Of a stretch of DNA of 64,000 bases, positions 16,133-23,841 are shown piece by piece (positions within the stretch are counted from its first letter, which is position 1; each line of letters begins with the position of its first letter). This DNA comes from CALFXN01 sp964451935 (GTDB lineage Bacteria > Synergistota > Synergistia > Synergistales > Aminobacteriaceae). The notes under the pieces were generated by a model. The model was given only the letters and a program-made list of their open reading frames with translations. It searched no databases and was not told where the DNA came from. The translations under genes were made by a program, and so were the position numbers. The stretch lies in the NCBI GenBank assembly GCA_964451935.1, contig CAYVKE010000002.1, forward strand, positions 1-64,000. The letters run 5' to 3'.

Positions 16133-17029
16133 ATGCGGATGCTGCTTCAGAGCCTGATCAACGGACTGTCCCTCGGGGCGATCTACGCGCTCATCGCCGT
16201 GGGGTTCGCGCTGATTTTCAACGTCCTGAAGTTCTCGAACTTCTCCCAGGGCGGACTCATGACCGTCACGGCCTATATCGGCTATGTCGCGTCCCGGTAT
16301 CTCTCCGGGATGCTCGACGGCGTGCCGCTGTTCTGCGCGACGCTCACGACGGCGGCAGGCGCGGGCGCGGCCCTCGCGGTCTTCGTCGAACGGACGGCCT
16401 TTCGGCGGCTTCGCCGAAGCAAGAGCCAGCCGATCTACTACTTCATCTCGTCGATCACGATGGGAATCCTGCTTGAAAACATGGTCACGATCTTCGCGAG
16501 CAGCAACTTCTACTCCTACCCGACCTTCTTTTCGTCCGCGCCGATCCCGGTGTTCGGCGTGAACGTCGCCGTCACGGACGCGCTCATGTTCGTCCTCTCG
16601 CTGTCGTCGCTCCTGATCCTGCTGTTCATCCTGTACCGCACGAAGATCGGCCTCGGGATCCGCGCCGCGTGCTACGACGTGAACACGGTGCAGCTCATGG
16701 GAATGAACCCCGACTTTCTCGTGACCGTCGCCCTCATGATGTCCGGCGCGCTTGGCGGGATCAGCGGCGTCTTCCTCGGGCTGAACTATTCGCTCTTCCC
16801 GCAGCTCGGACAGATGGTCGTCAAGGGGTTCGTCGCGTCCGTCCTCGGGGGGCTCGGAAGCATCTGGGGCGCCGTGGCGGGCGCGGTGCTGCTCGGCGTT
16901 CTCGAAGTGTCGTTCGTGACGCTCGTGGGGTCGGGGTGGTCGCCCGTCTTCATCTTTATCGTGATGCTCGTCTTCCTCTTCCTGCGCCCGCGCGGCATCG
17001 CCGGGGTCATCGTGCAGGAAAAGGCGTAG
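16133..17029 (+). CDS. livH: Liv-type ABC transporter permease (LivH family)
   Basis: A 298-residue membrane protein with about eight hydrophobic segments. The start MRMLLQSLINGLSLGAIYAL and the following GFALIFNVLKFSNFSQGG are classic LivH. The late FVASVLGGLGSIWGAVAGA is the cytoplasmic coupling region. It forms the heterodimeric channel with the LivM-type protein 10 bases downstream. The ATG at 16133 follows AAGGAGCC. Confidence 0.92.
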   Translation: MRMLLQSLINGLSLGAIYALIAVGFALIFNVLKFSNFSQGGLMTVTAYIGYVASRYLSGMLDGVPLFCATLTTAAGAGAALAVFVERTAFRRLRRSKSQPIYYFISSITMGILLENMVTIFASSNFYSYPTFFSSAPIPVFGVNVAVTDALMFVLSLSSLLILLFILYRTKIGLGIRAACYDVNTVQLMGMNPDFLVTVALMMSGALGGISGVFLGLNYSLFPQLGQMVVKGFVASVLGGLGSIWGAVAGAVLLGVLEVSFVTLVGSGWSPVFIFIVMLVFLFLRPRGIAGVIVQEKA

Positions 17030-17039
17030 GGCGCGGCCG

Positions 17040-17906
17040 ATGGACTATTTCCTCTCGACCGCCGCCTTCACGGGAATCACGCTCGTCGGCGTCCTCGGCG
17101 TCTACCTGATCACGGGGTTGACCGGCCTCTTCTCGCTCGGGCAGGCCGCGTTCATGGCGATAGGCGGCTACGTCGCGGCCGTCCTCGTGAAGAACCTGAA
17201 CGTCCCCGTCCCGCTCGCCGTCGTCGCCGCGATCGCGACCGGAACGCTCGCGGGGCTGCTCGTCGGCTATCCGACGGTGCGCCTTCGGCGCGACTACATC
17301 TCGCTCGTGACGCTCGGCTTCGGCGAGGCGATCGTCGCCGTCCTCAACAACTCCGCGAACATCACGGGCGGCGCGATGGGAATCTCCGGAATCCCGCAGC
17401 TCACGACGCTTCCGGTCCTGGGCGTCAGCGTCGTCGTCTGTCTCGCGATCGTGATCCTCTACAAGAACTCCAAGTACGGGCGACAGTGCCTCGCGCTGCG
17501 GTCGGACGAACTCGCCGCGAAATCGATGGGGATCGACGTCTGCCGGGTCAAGCTCGTCACCTTCCTTCTCGCGAGCGCGATCACGAGCTATTCGGGCGTC
17601 CTGTTCGGCTTCTACACGACCTACCTCGAACCGGCCGCGTTCAACTGGGTCATATCGGCCGAGTGGACGATCATCGTCTTCGTCGGCGGCGTCAACAGCC
17701 TGACCGGCGCGGTGCTCGCAACGATCCTGCTCTCGGGCCTGCCGGAGCTGCTGCGCTTCGCGGCGGAGTGGCGCATCGCGATCTATTGCGTCATCGTGCT
17801 CCTCATCATCAACTACCGCACGTCGGGGATCATGGGGGAGCGGGAACTCACGTGGAGCGCCGTGCGGCGCCTGTGGACGCGGAAGGGGGCGGAGCGCGAT
17901 GCTTGA
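17040..17906 (+). CDS. livM: Liv-type ABC transporter permease (LivM family)
   Basis: A 288-residue polytopic protein. GLTGLFSLGQAAFMAIGGY and the later INSLTGA-like coupling region (GGVNSLTGAVLAT) are LivM hallmarks. It is somewhat shorter than E. coli LivM because it lacks the N-terminal extension, which is common. It overlaps the ATPase gene by 8 bases, so stoichiometric translation is likely. Confidence 0.92.
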   Translation: MDYFLSTAAFTGITLVGVLGVYLITGLTGLFSLGQAAFMAIGGYVAAVLVKNLNVPVPLAVVAAIATGTLAGLLVGYPTVRLRRDYISLVTLGFGEAIVAVLNNSANITGGAMGISGIPQLTTLPVLGVSVVVCLAIVILYKNSKYGRQCLALRSDELAAKSMGIDVCRVKLVTFLLASAITSYSGVLFGFYTTYLEPAAFNWVISAEWTIIVFVGGVNSLTGAVLATILLSGLPELLRFAAEWRIAIYCVIVLLIINYRTSGIMGERELTWSAVRRLWTRKGAERDA

Positions 17907-18672
17907 CGTTCGGGGTCTCGCGAAATCGTTCGGAGGCGTCCGGGCCGTCGACGACTTCTCGTTCCGGGCGGACGCGGGCGAGATCGTCGGGATCATCGGG
18001 CCGAACGGCGCGGGAAAGACGACGGCCTTCAACCTCGTCACGGGAATCTACGCGCCCGACGCGGGAAGCATCCGGCTCGAAGGCGCCGAACTCGCGGGCC
18101 GCGAGCAGCACGAGATCACGCGCGCGGGGATCGGCCGGACCTTCCAGAATATCCGGCTCTTTCGGGGCCTCTCGGTCGTCGAAAACGTCATGACGGCGGC
18201 CGACCCGTACTCGGCGTATTCGCTCGTGCAGCTCCTGACGCTGCGCCCCGCGGTCCGCGAGCGGGAGCGGGCCGTGAGGGAGATGGGCCGGGAGTACCTG
18301 CGCCTCGTGGGACTCGAAAGGTACGAGGACGAAAAGCCCTTCAACCTGCCCTACGGCATGCAGCGGAAGCTCGAAATCGCGCGCGCGCTGGCCGCGAACC
18401 CGAAGGTGCTGCTTCTCGACGAGCCCGCCGCCGGACTCAACCCGAGCGAGGTGCAGGAGTTCATATCGCTCGTCGGGGCGCTTCGGGAGCGCTTCGGCTT
18501 CGCCGTCCTCGTGATCGAGCACCGGATGGAGGTCATCATGACGCTGTGCGCGCGAATCTACGTCCTCAACTTCGGGAAGCTGCTGGCCTGCGGAACGCCC
18601 GCCGAAATCCGGGAGAACCGCGAGGTCGCCGAGGCCTATATCGGCCGGGAGGACGCGACATGCTCCGCATAG
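17899..18672 (+). CDS. livG: Liv-type ABC transporter ATP-binding protein (LivG family)
   Basis: A 257-residue ATPase. Walker A is GPNGAGKTT, the signature is LPYGMQRKLEIARAL (a LivG-type variant of LSGGQ) and Walker B is LLLDEPAAGLNP. The C-terminal helix region includes VIEHRMEVIM and EAYIG, typical for LivG. It overlaps both the upstream permease and the downstream ATPase genes. Confidence 0.93.
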   Translation: MLDVRGLAKSFGGVRAVDDFSFRADAGEIVGIIGPNGAGKTTAFNLVTGIYAPDAGSIRLEGAELAGREQHEITRAGIGRTFQNIRLFRGLSVVENVMTAADPYSAYSLVQLLTLRPAVRERERAVREMGREYLRLVGLERYEDEKPFNLPYGMQRKLEIARALAANPKVLLLDEPAAGLNPSEVQEFISLVGALRERFGFAVLVIEHRMEVIMTLCARIYVLNFGKLLACGTPAEIRENREVAEAYIGREDATCSA

Positions 18673-19367
18673 AGGATCTTCGCGTCTCCTACGGACACGT
18701 CGGGGCGCTGCTCGGCGTCTCGCTGTCCGTGAAGAAGGGCGCGATCGTGAGCATCATCGGCTCGAACGGCGCGGGAAAGAGCACGCTGCTGAACACGGTA
18801 TCCGGCCTCGTGAAGCGCGAGAGCGGAAAGATCTTCTTCAGGGCGAAGCTGCTCCCGAAGGAGCCGCACCAGGTCGTGAAGGGCGGGCTTGTCCAGGTCC
18901 CGGAGGGGCGGCAGGTCTTTCCGGGGCTGACCGTCCGCGAGAACCTTCTCGCCGGGGCGTATCCGCTCTCCGACGCCGGGCGCGTCCGGCGGAACCTCGA
19001 CCGGATGTTCGACATGTACCCCATCCTGAGGGAGCGGGGGAACCAGCAGGCCGGGACGCTCTCGGGGGGCGAGCAGCAGATGCTCGCGATCTGCCGCGGG
19101 CTCATGTCCGACCCGGAGATGCTGCTTCTCGACGAACCGTCCCTCGGCCTCGCCCCGATCATCGTGAAGGGCGTGTTCGACACGATCCGGCGCATCCGCG
19201 ACGAAGGCGTCACGGTCATGCTCGTGGAGCAGAACGCGAACCAGGCGCTCGCGCTGGCGGACTACGCCTACGTCCTCGAGAACGGGCGGATCGTCCTCGA
19301 AGGAGAGGGGCATGCCCTGCTCTGCGACGGAAATGTCAAAAAAGCCTATCTCGGCGCGGCGTCGTAG
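18660..19367 (+). CDS. livF: Liv-type ABC transporter ATP-binding protein (LivF family)
   Basis: A 235-residue ATPase starting at ATG 18660 inside the end of livG (13-base overlap). Walker A is GSNGAGKST, the signature LSGGEQQMLAICRGL and Walker B LLLDEPSLGLAP. VPEGRQVFPGLTVRENL is the usual LivF block. It completes a full Liv-type importer with the four genes upstream. Confidence 0.93.
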   Translation: MLRIEDLRVSYGHVGALLGVSLSVKKGAIVSIIGSNGAGKSTLLNTVSGLVKRESGKIFFRAKLLPKEPHQVVKGGLVQVPEGRQVFPGLTVRENLLAGAYPLSDAGRVRRNLDRMFDMYPILRERGNQQAGTLSGGEQQMLAICRGLMSDPEMLLLDEPSLGLAPIIVKGVFDTIRRIRDEGVTVMLVEQNANQALALADYAYVLENGRIVLEGEGHALLCDGNVKKAYLGAAS

Positions 19368-19399
19368 TGCTATGCTGATGCCGGGAGGTTGATGCCGCC

Positions 19400-20725
19400 A
19401 TGAAGAAAGCCGTCGTACAGCCGCTTCTGTTCGCGTCGCCGGTCTACTATCCGGATCCGGACATCCTCGGAGAGGACGTCCGCGCCGTCGGGCGCATTCT
19501 CGAAGGCCTCGACCGTGAGACGGAATGCATGCGTCCGCCCCGGACCGTCCTGACCGACGATGACGCGGATCGGGAGGCGCTCGCGCTCGCCGGAGCCGTC
19601 CCCCTGTTCGTTCCGATGTCCGGAGCGGTCCAGAAGCGCGTTCTCCGCGTCGCGTCGTCGGTTCCGGAAAGCCTGCTGTGGGTCTGGTTCCCGAACGAAA
19701 CGCTCTTCGGAGACGAGATCCAGCGCTCCGTCAGGCGCATCGTATCGAAAAACGCGCTCCCCGCGGTCGCGGATATCCGGGGGACGCTTCGCAACCGGGA
19801 ACATCGGGTCGGAAAGGCGTACGACGCCGATTCCTGGAAACGCGCCGCGGGGCTCCTGCAACAGGTCGCGGCCGTTCGCGGCGCTCGGCTGCTGCAGATC
19901 GGCTGCACGCAGGACTGGGTGGCGTCGGCGAGCGTGGACACGCGCAAAATCGAACGCGTCTTCGGGATCGGGTCGATGCAGATCGGACTCGACGAACTCT
20001 TCCGCGAATTCGAATCGCGGAAGCCCGACGCCGACATGCGACGCGAGGCCGACGCGTACGTCGCCGGCGCGCGGGAGTGCGTCGAACCCACGACATCGCA
20101 GGTGCTCGACGCGTTCCGGATGCATCGTTCGATCCGTTCGCTCATGGAGCGATACGCCTGCACGTCCGTCGCGGTCTCGTGCTTCTCGCTCGTGAAGACG
20201 CTCGGCGTCACGTCGTGCCTGGCGCTTTCGATGATCAACGACGAACCCGGAATGACGGCCGCGTGCGAGGGCGATCTCGATTCCGCCGTGTCGATGATCG
20301 TCGGCAAGGCCGTGACCGGAAGGCCCGTCTTCATGGGAAACCCGGTCTTCAACCGGGACAACACGCTCGACATCGTCCATTGCACCGCGCCCCGGCGGAT
20401 CGTCTCCTCCGCGGCGCAGCCCTACGAGATCCGGTCGCACCACGAAACCGGAATGAGCGTCGCGCAGCGCGTCGAGGCAACGGCGCCCGCGAACGCCACG
20501 ATCTTCCGGATCGGCAACGAATTCCGCGAGGCCGTGGTCTACGAAGCGACGCTCGTGGGAACCCCGAGGCTCGACACGTGCCGGACGCAGTTCCGCTTCG
20601 CTATCGACGACTGGGAGCGCCGCTTCGACGCGGCGCCCGGATGCCATCACCTCGTCGCGTTCGGCCGGCATGGGGAGGCGCTTCGGACCCTGCTGGACCG
20701 CTTCGGAATCATCGTCCGCTACTGA
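19400..20725 (+). CDS. L-fucose/L-arabinose isomerase-like protein
   Basis: A 441-residue cytoplasmic protein. The C-terminal half resembles the fucose/arabinose isomerase C-terminal domain: ACEGDLDSAVSM, GNPVFNRDNT, DIVHCTAPR and a final GCHHLVAFG segment. These contain the acidic and histidine residues that hold manganese in true isomerases. Overall length is shorter than FucI. Related proteins of this type are often annotated only as fucose isomerase-like and their reactions are mostly unknown. It lies between a Liv-type importer and a flavoprotein, so a sugar or polyol-like substrate for the cluster is plausible but not established. Confidence 0.7.
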   Translation: MKKAVVQPLLFASPVYYPDPDILGEDVRAVGRILEGLDRETECMRPPRTVLTDDDADREALALAGAVPLFVPMSGAVQKRVLRVASSVPESLLWVWFPNETLFGDEIQRSVRRIVSKNALPAVADIRGTLRNREHRVGKAYDADSWKRAAGLLQQVAAVRGARLLQIGCTQDWVASASVDTRKIERVFGIGSMQIGLDELFREFESRKPDADMRREADAYVAGARECVEPTTSQVLDAFRMHRSIRSLMERYACTSVAVSCFSLVKTLGVTSCLALSMINDEPGMTAACEGDLDSAVSMIVGKAVTGRPVFMGNPVFNRDNTLDIVHCTAPRRIVSSAAQPYEIRSHHETGMSVAQRVEATAPANATIFRIGNEFREAVVYEATLVGTPRLDTCRTQFRFAIDDWERRFDAAPGCHHLVAFGRHGEALRTLLDRFGIIVRY

Positions 20726-20753
20726 CGCAAATCCGGAAAGGGGGAACGATCCC

Positions 20754-22607
20754 ATGAGAACATTGGAAACGGATGTCCTGATCGTCGGATCCGGCGGCGC
20801 GGCGCTCCGTGCGGCGATCGCCGCGCGCGAGACGCTTCCGGCCGACCGTCGTGTCCTGGTCGCTGCGAAGGGAACCCTGGGCGCAAGCGGCGTGACCGCA
20901 AAGGCCTGCTCCGACCGGATGGCCTTCCACGCGACCCTTCCCGGAACGGAGCCCGCGGGCCCCGACAACTGGCGCTTCCACGCCGACGACGTCTTCCGGA
21001 TCGGGGGATACGTTTCCGACGAAGACCTCGCGGAGACGCTGGCCCGGGAGTCGGCCGGGGCGCTCGAATACCTCGCGGGGCTCGGCGTCCCGTTCGCGCG
21101 GGACGTCGACGGGCGCATCAGCCGATTCGTCACGGACGGCTCGGTCTACGCCCGCGCGGCCTACACGGGGCCGTTCACGGCCGTCGACATCGAACGCGCG
21201 CTCGTCGCCCGCCTGCGGGAACTCGCCGTCTCCGTTCTCGAAGAGTGCGCGGTGCTCGACCTCGTCCGGGACGAGCGGGGGCGTCTCTGCGGCGCGATCG
21301 CGGACCTCGCGGGCGAACGCGTCCTGATCGCCGCGGGCGCGACCGTCCTCGCGACGGGCGGCGGCGGACAGATCTACGCGCGCAACGTCTTCCCGGAGGA
21401 GAACACGGGCGAGGGGTACGCGATGGCCTACGCCGCGGGGGCGGACATGGTGAACATGGAGTTCATCCAGTTCGGCGTCGCGTCCCTCGCGACGAAGTTC
21501 AACTGCTCCGGAAGCCTGTTCCGCGCCGTCCCGCGACTCGTGAACGACCGGGACGAGGAATTCCTGCGGCGCTCCCTGCCCGACGGAACGAGCGACGAGC
21601 GCACCTTCGACATCCTCTTCCGCAAGGGGGCGAGCTGGCCCGTCTCGCTCGAACACGACACGCACGTCATCGACGTGGCCGTGTATCGCGAGATCATGAA
21701 CGGCCGCAGGGTCTTCCTCGACTACGCGCGGAACCCGGCGGGGTTCCGCTTCGGCTTGCTGAACGACGCGAACCGCGCTCGGTACATGCGCGAGGTGGAA
21801 AAAGAAGCGAGCGAAGCGGCGCGCGACGCGTCGCCCTTCGCCCGTCTCTCGGAGATCAACCCGAAGACGATCCGCTGGTTTCGCGACCGGGGAATCGACA
21901 TCGCGGCCGGAGACAGAATCGAGATCGGCGTCTGCGCGCAGCACTTCCAGGGCGGCATACGGATCGACCGGCACGCGCGAACGACCGTCCCGGCGCTCTT
22001 CGCCGCGGGGGAGTGCGCCGGGGGGCAGCACGGCGCGAACCGTCCCGGAGGGCACTCGTTGCTCGACTGCCAGGTCTTCGGGCGCATCGCGGGAGAGGAA
22101 GCCGCGCGCTATGTTCTCGCAAGATCGGAGGCCTCGACGCCCGAACCCGGCGACCTCGCCGCGAAGGAGCGCCGCCTCGACGCGCTCGCGTCCGGCGACG
22201 GCGCGGACGCGTCGCAGGTTCGCGCGCGGTTGCAGGAGATCCTGTCGCGATGCGCGTCCGTCGTTCGAACGAAGGAAGGGCTCGCCGAGGGGCTGTCCGA
22301 ACTCGAAGCGCTGCGCGCGAAGGGCGTCCGCGCGGACGAACGCGGGCTCGTTTTCGCGGCGGAGACGGGATGGATGTTTCCGCTCGCCGAGATGGTGCTC
22401 CGCGCCTGCGCGACGCGGACGGAGAGCCGGGGGCCGCACCTGTTCTTCGCCTCCGCGTCCGACCCGGAGCCTTTGCCGAGGGACGAGGCCGCGTGGCGAC
22501 GCTACATCGTGATCCGCAGGGGGGAGGACGGGGCGATGGACCTCGATGCCCGCGCCCCCGAGCGAACCGGAAACTCGGAGTGGGTCGCGGAACACGGCGC
22601 ACGGTAA
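20754..22607 (+). CDS. FAD-dependent fumarate reductase/succinate dehydrogenase-type flavoprotein
   Basis: A 617-residue protein starting at ATG 20754 after a purine-rich ribosome site. The FAD-binding N-terminus is DVLIVGSGGAALRAAIAA, and TLGASGVTAKACS follows. The capping and catalytic regions include ATGGGGQIYARNVFPEENTG and GECAGGQHGANRPGGHSLLD. The latter matches the SdhA/FrdA Arg-containing block, with His replacing the usual Asn/Ala after GG. No twin-arginine or other signal is visible, so it is cytoplasmic. No iron-sulphur or membrane partner is adjacent, so it may act with a soluble donor. It is the last gene before a strong terminator. Confidence 0.85.
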   Translation: MRTLETDVLIVGSGGAALRAAIAARETLPADRRVLVAAKGTLGASGVTAKACSDRMAFHATLPGTEPAGPDNWRFHADDVFRIGGYVSDEDLAETLARESAGALEYLAGLGVPFARDVDGRISRFVTDGSVYARAAYTGPFTAVDIERALVARLRELAVSVLEECAVLDLVRDERGRLCGAIADLAGERVLIAAGATVLATGGGGQIYARNVFPEENTGEGYAMAYAAGADMVNMEFIQFGVASLATKFNCSGSLFRAVPRLVNDRDEEFLRRSLPDGTSDERTFDILFRKGASWPVSLEHDTHVIDVAVYREIMNGRRVFLDYARNPAGFRFGLLNDANRARYMREVEKEASEAARDASPFARLSEINPKTIRWFRDRGIDIAAGDRIEIGVCAQHFQGGIRIDRHARTTVPALFAAGECAGGQHGANRPGGHSLLDCQVFGRIAGEEAARYVLARSEASTPEPGDLAAKERRLDALASGDGADASQVRARLQEILSRCASVVRTKEGLAEGLSELEALRAKGVRADERGLVFAAETGWMFPLAEMVLRACATRTESRGPHLFFASASDPEPLPRDEAAWRRYIVIRRGEDGAMDLDARAPERTGNSEWVAEHGAR

Positions 22608-22622
22608 GATCGAGTCATGCAG

Positions 22623-22655
22623 ACGGGGCGGGCCTGAAAAAGCCCGCCCCGTTTC
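22623..22655 (+). terminator. Intrinsic terminator of the 13.5-22.6 kb operon
   Basis: ACGGGGCGGGC and GCCCGCCCCGT form a perfect 11-bp stem with an 8-nt loop, followed by TTTC. It lies 15 bp after the flavoprotein stop. Confidence 0.8.
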
Positions 22656-22696
22656 GTGTGCGCCGACGTCGCTCGTGATGTTCATTCCGTTCCCTC

Positions 22697-22725
22697 TTGA
22701 CGTCCCGCGCCAGTCGCACTACAAT
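22697..22725 (+). promoter_or_regulatory. Sigma-70-type promoter for the OsmC-like gene
   Basis: TTGACG (22697-22702) and TACAAT (22720-22725) are separated by exactly 17 bp, 43 bp before the chosen start codon. Confidence 0.7.
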
Positions 22726-22768
22726 CCCGAGTATGTGAAACAAATAACGTTATGGAGAGGTGACACGA

Positions 22769-23230
22769 GTGTCGTACGACGAAAAAACGGGAGCGTTGAC
22801 GGTTCAGGCGTATCTGTCCGAGGGCGACGGCAGGAGAGTGATCGGAAAGGTCCGGGAGCACACGCTCGCGACCGACATCTACGCCGCGTGGGGCGGCGGA
22901 GACACGGCGGCGACGCCTCTCGAAACGCTGGCCTTCGCGCTCGGGAGCTGCGTCGTCACGACCGCGCGGACGATGGCGAACAAGTCGGGATTGCCCGTGT
23001 CGTCGATTTCGGCGCGGGTGGAGGGGGCCATCGACTTCGCGGGCGCGATGCGTCCGGGAAGCGGCGTCCGAATGGGATTTCCGGCCCTCAGCGTCATCAT
23101 CGACATCGAAGGCGACCTGTCGGACGACGCGAAGCAGGCGCTTCTCGACCGCGTTTCGGCGTGCTGTCCCGTATGCGATACGATCGGCCGCGGCGCGGAC
23201 GTCGCCCTTGTCCTGAAAGGGAAGGAGTGA
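22769..23230 (+). CDS. OsmC/Ohr-family protein
   Basis: A 153-residue OsmC-family protein. OsmC/Ohr proteins reduce organic hydroperoxides using two redox cysteines. Here C61 (ALGSCVVTTARTM) and the second cysteine in ACCPVCDTI (C132/C133, C136) occupy the expected positions. GTG at 22769 is favoured, 8 bp after GGAGAGG; an upstream GTG at 22760 overlaps the ribosome site. Some family members have roles outside peroxide stress, so the function is likely but not proven. It is co-transcribed with the DUF3795 gene. Confidence 0.85.
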   Translation: MSYDEKTGALTVQAYLSEGDGRRVIGKVREHTLATDIYAAWGGGDTAATPLETLAFALGSCVVTTARTMANKSGLPVSSISARVEGAIDFAGAMRPGSGVRMGFPALSVIIDIEGDLSDDAKQALLDRVSACCPVCDTIGRGADVALVLKGKE

Positions 23231-23238
23231 CGGACGTC

Positions 23239-23751
23239 ATGGAACGGAAGGGCGCTCTTCCCGAGACTGCGGCCGTGTGCGGCCTGTACTGCGAAGCATG
23301 TTCGCTCTTCATCGCGACGCACGAGGACCCCGAGCGGCTGAAGCGGCTCGCGGCCGTGTATGGAATGACGCCGGAGCAGATTGCGTGTGACGGGTGCCGC
23401 TCGGACAAGCGCGGGCCGTATTGCATGACGTGCAAAATGAAACCCTGCGCTGAGGAACACGGCGTCTCCTTCTGCGGCGAGTGCGCGGAATATCCCTGCG
23501 AGGTGCTGAAGGCGTTTCAGTGTGAACGGCCGCACCGCCGGGATCTGTGGAAGGATCTCGAACGGATCCGGGACATCGGGTTCGAGGCGTGGTCGAAGGA
23601 GGCCCGGAAGGCGTACGAATGTCCGGAGTGCGGCGCGGTCAACTCTGCGTACGACCTGAAGTGCCGTTCGTGCGGGCGCGAGCCGTCGTGCGGGTATGTC
23701 GAACGGCACGGCGTGGCCGTTCGGGAGTTTCTTGCGGCGGCGAAGCGGTGA
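23239..23751 (+). CDS. DUF3795 cysteine-rich protein with C-terminal zinc ribbon
   Basis: A 170-residue protein with many cysteines. The N-terminal part (CGLYCEACSLFIAT, CDGCRSDK, CMTCKMKPCAEE, FCGECAEYPC) matches the DUF3795 family, which probably binds metal but has no established function. The last 45 residues form a zinc-ribbon pattern (CPECG, then CRSCG). The start at ATG 23239 is 9 bases after the OsmC stop; an alternative GTG at 23227 overlaps that stop. An operon with the OsmC-like gene suggests a redox or metal-stress link (inference). Confidence 0.8.
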   Translation: MERKGALPETAAVCGLYCEACSLFIATHEDPERLKRLAAVYGMTPEQIACDGCRSDKRGPYCMTCKMKPCAEEHGVSFCGECAEYPCEVLKAFQCERPHRRDLWKDLERIRDIGFEAWSKEARKAYECPECGAVNSAYDLKCRSCGREPSCGYVERHGVAVREFLAAAKR

Positions 23752-23785
23752 CGGAGTCGCCGCCTCCTGAATTGGGCGACATGAA

Positions 23786-23817
23786 GGGCGGGAGCCGGAG
23801 CGGCTCCCGCCCTTTTT
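23786..23817 (+). terminator. Strong intrinsic terminator
   Basis: GGGCGGGAGCC and GGCTCCCGCCC form an 11-bp stem with a GGAGC loop followed by TTTTT. It ends the OsmC/DUF3795 operon and may also stop transcription arriving from the minus-strand gene at 23842. Confidence 0.88.
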
Positions 23818-23841
23818 GTAGTTCGGATCTTCCGGCGCACG

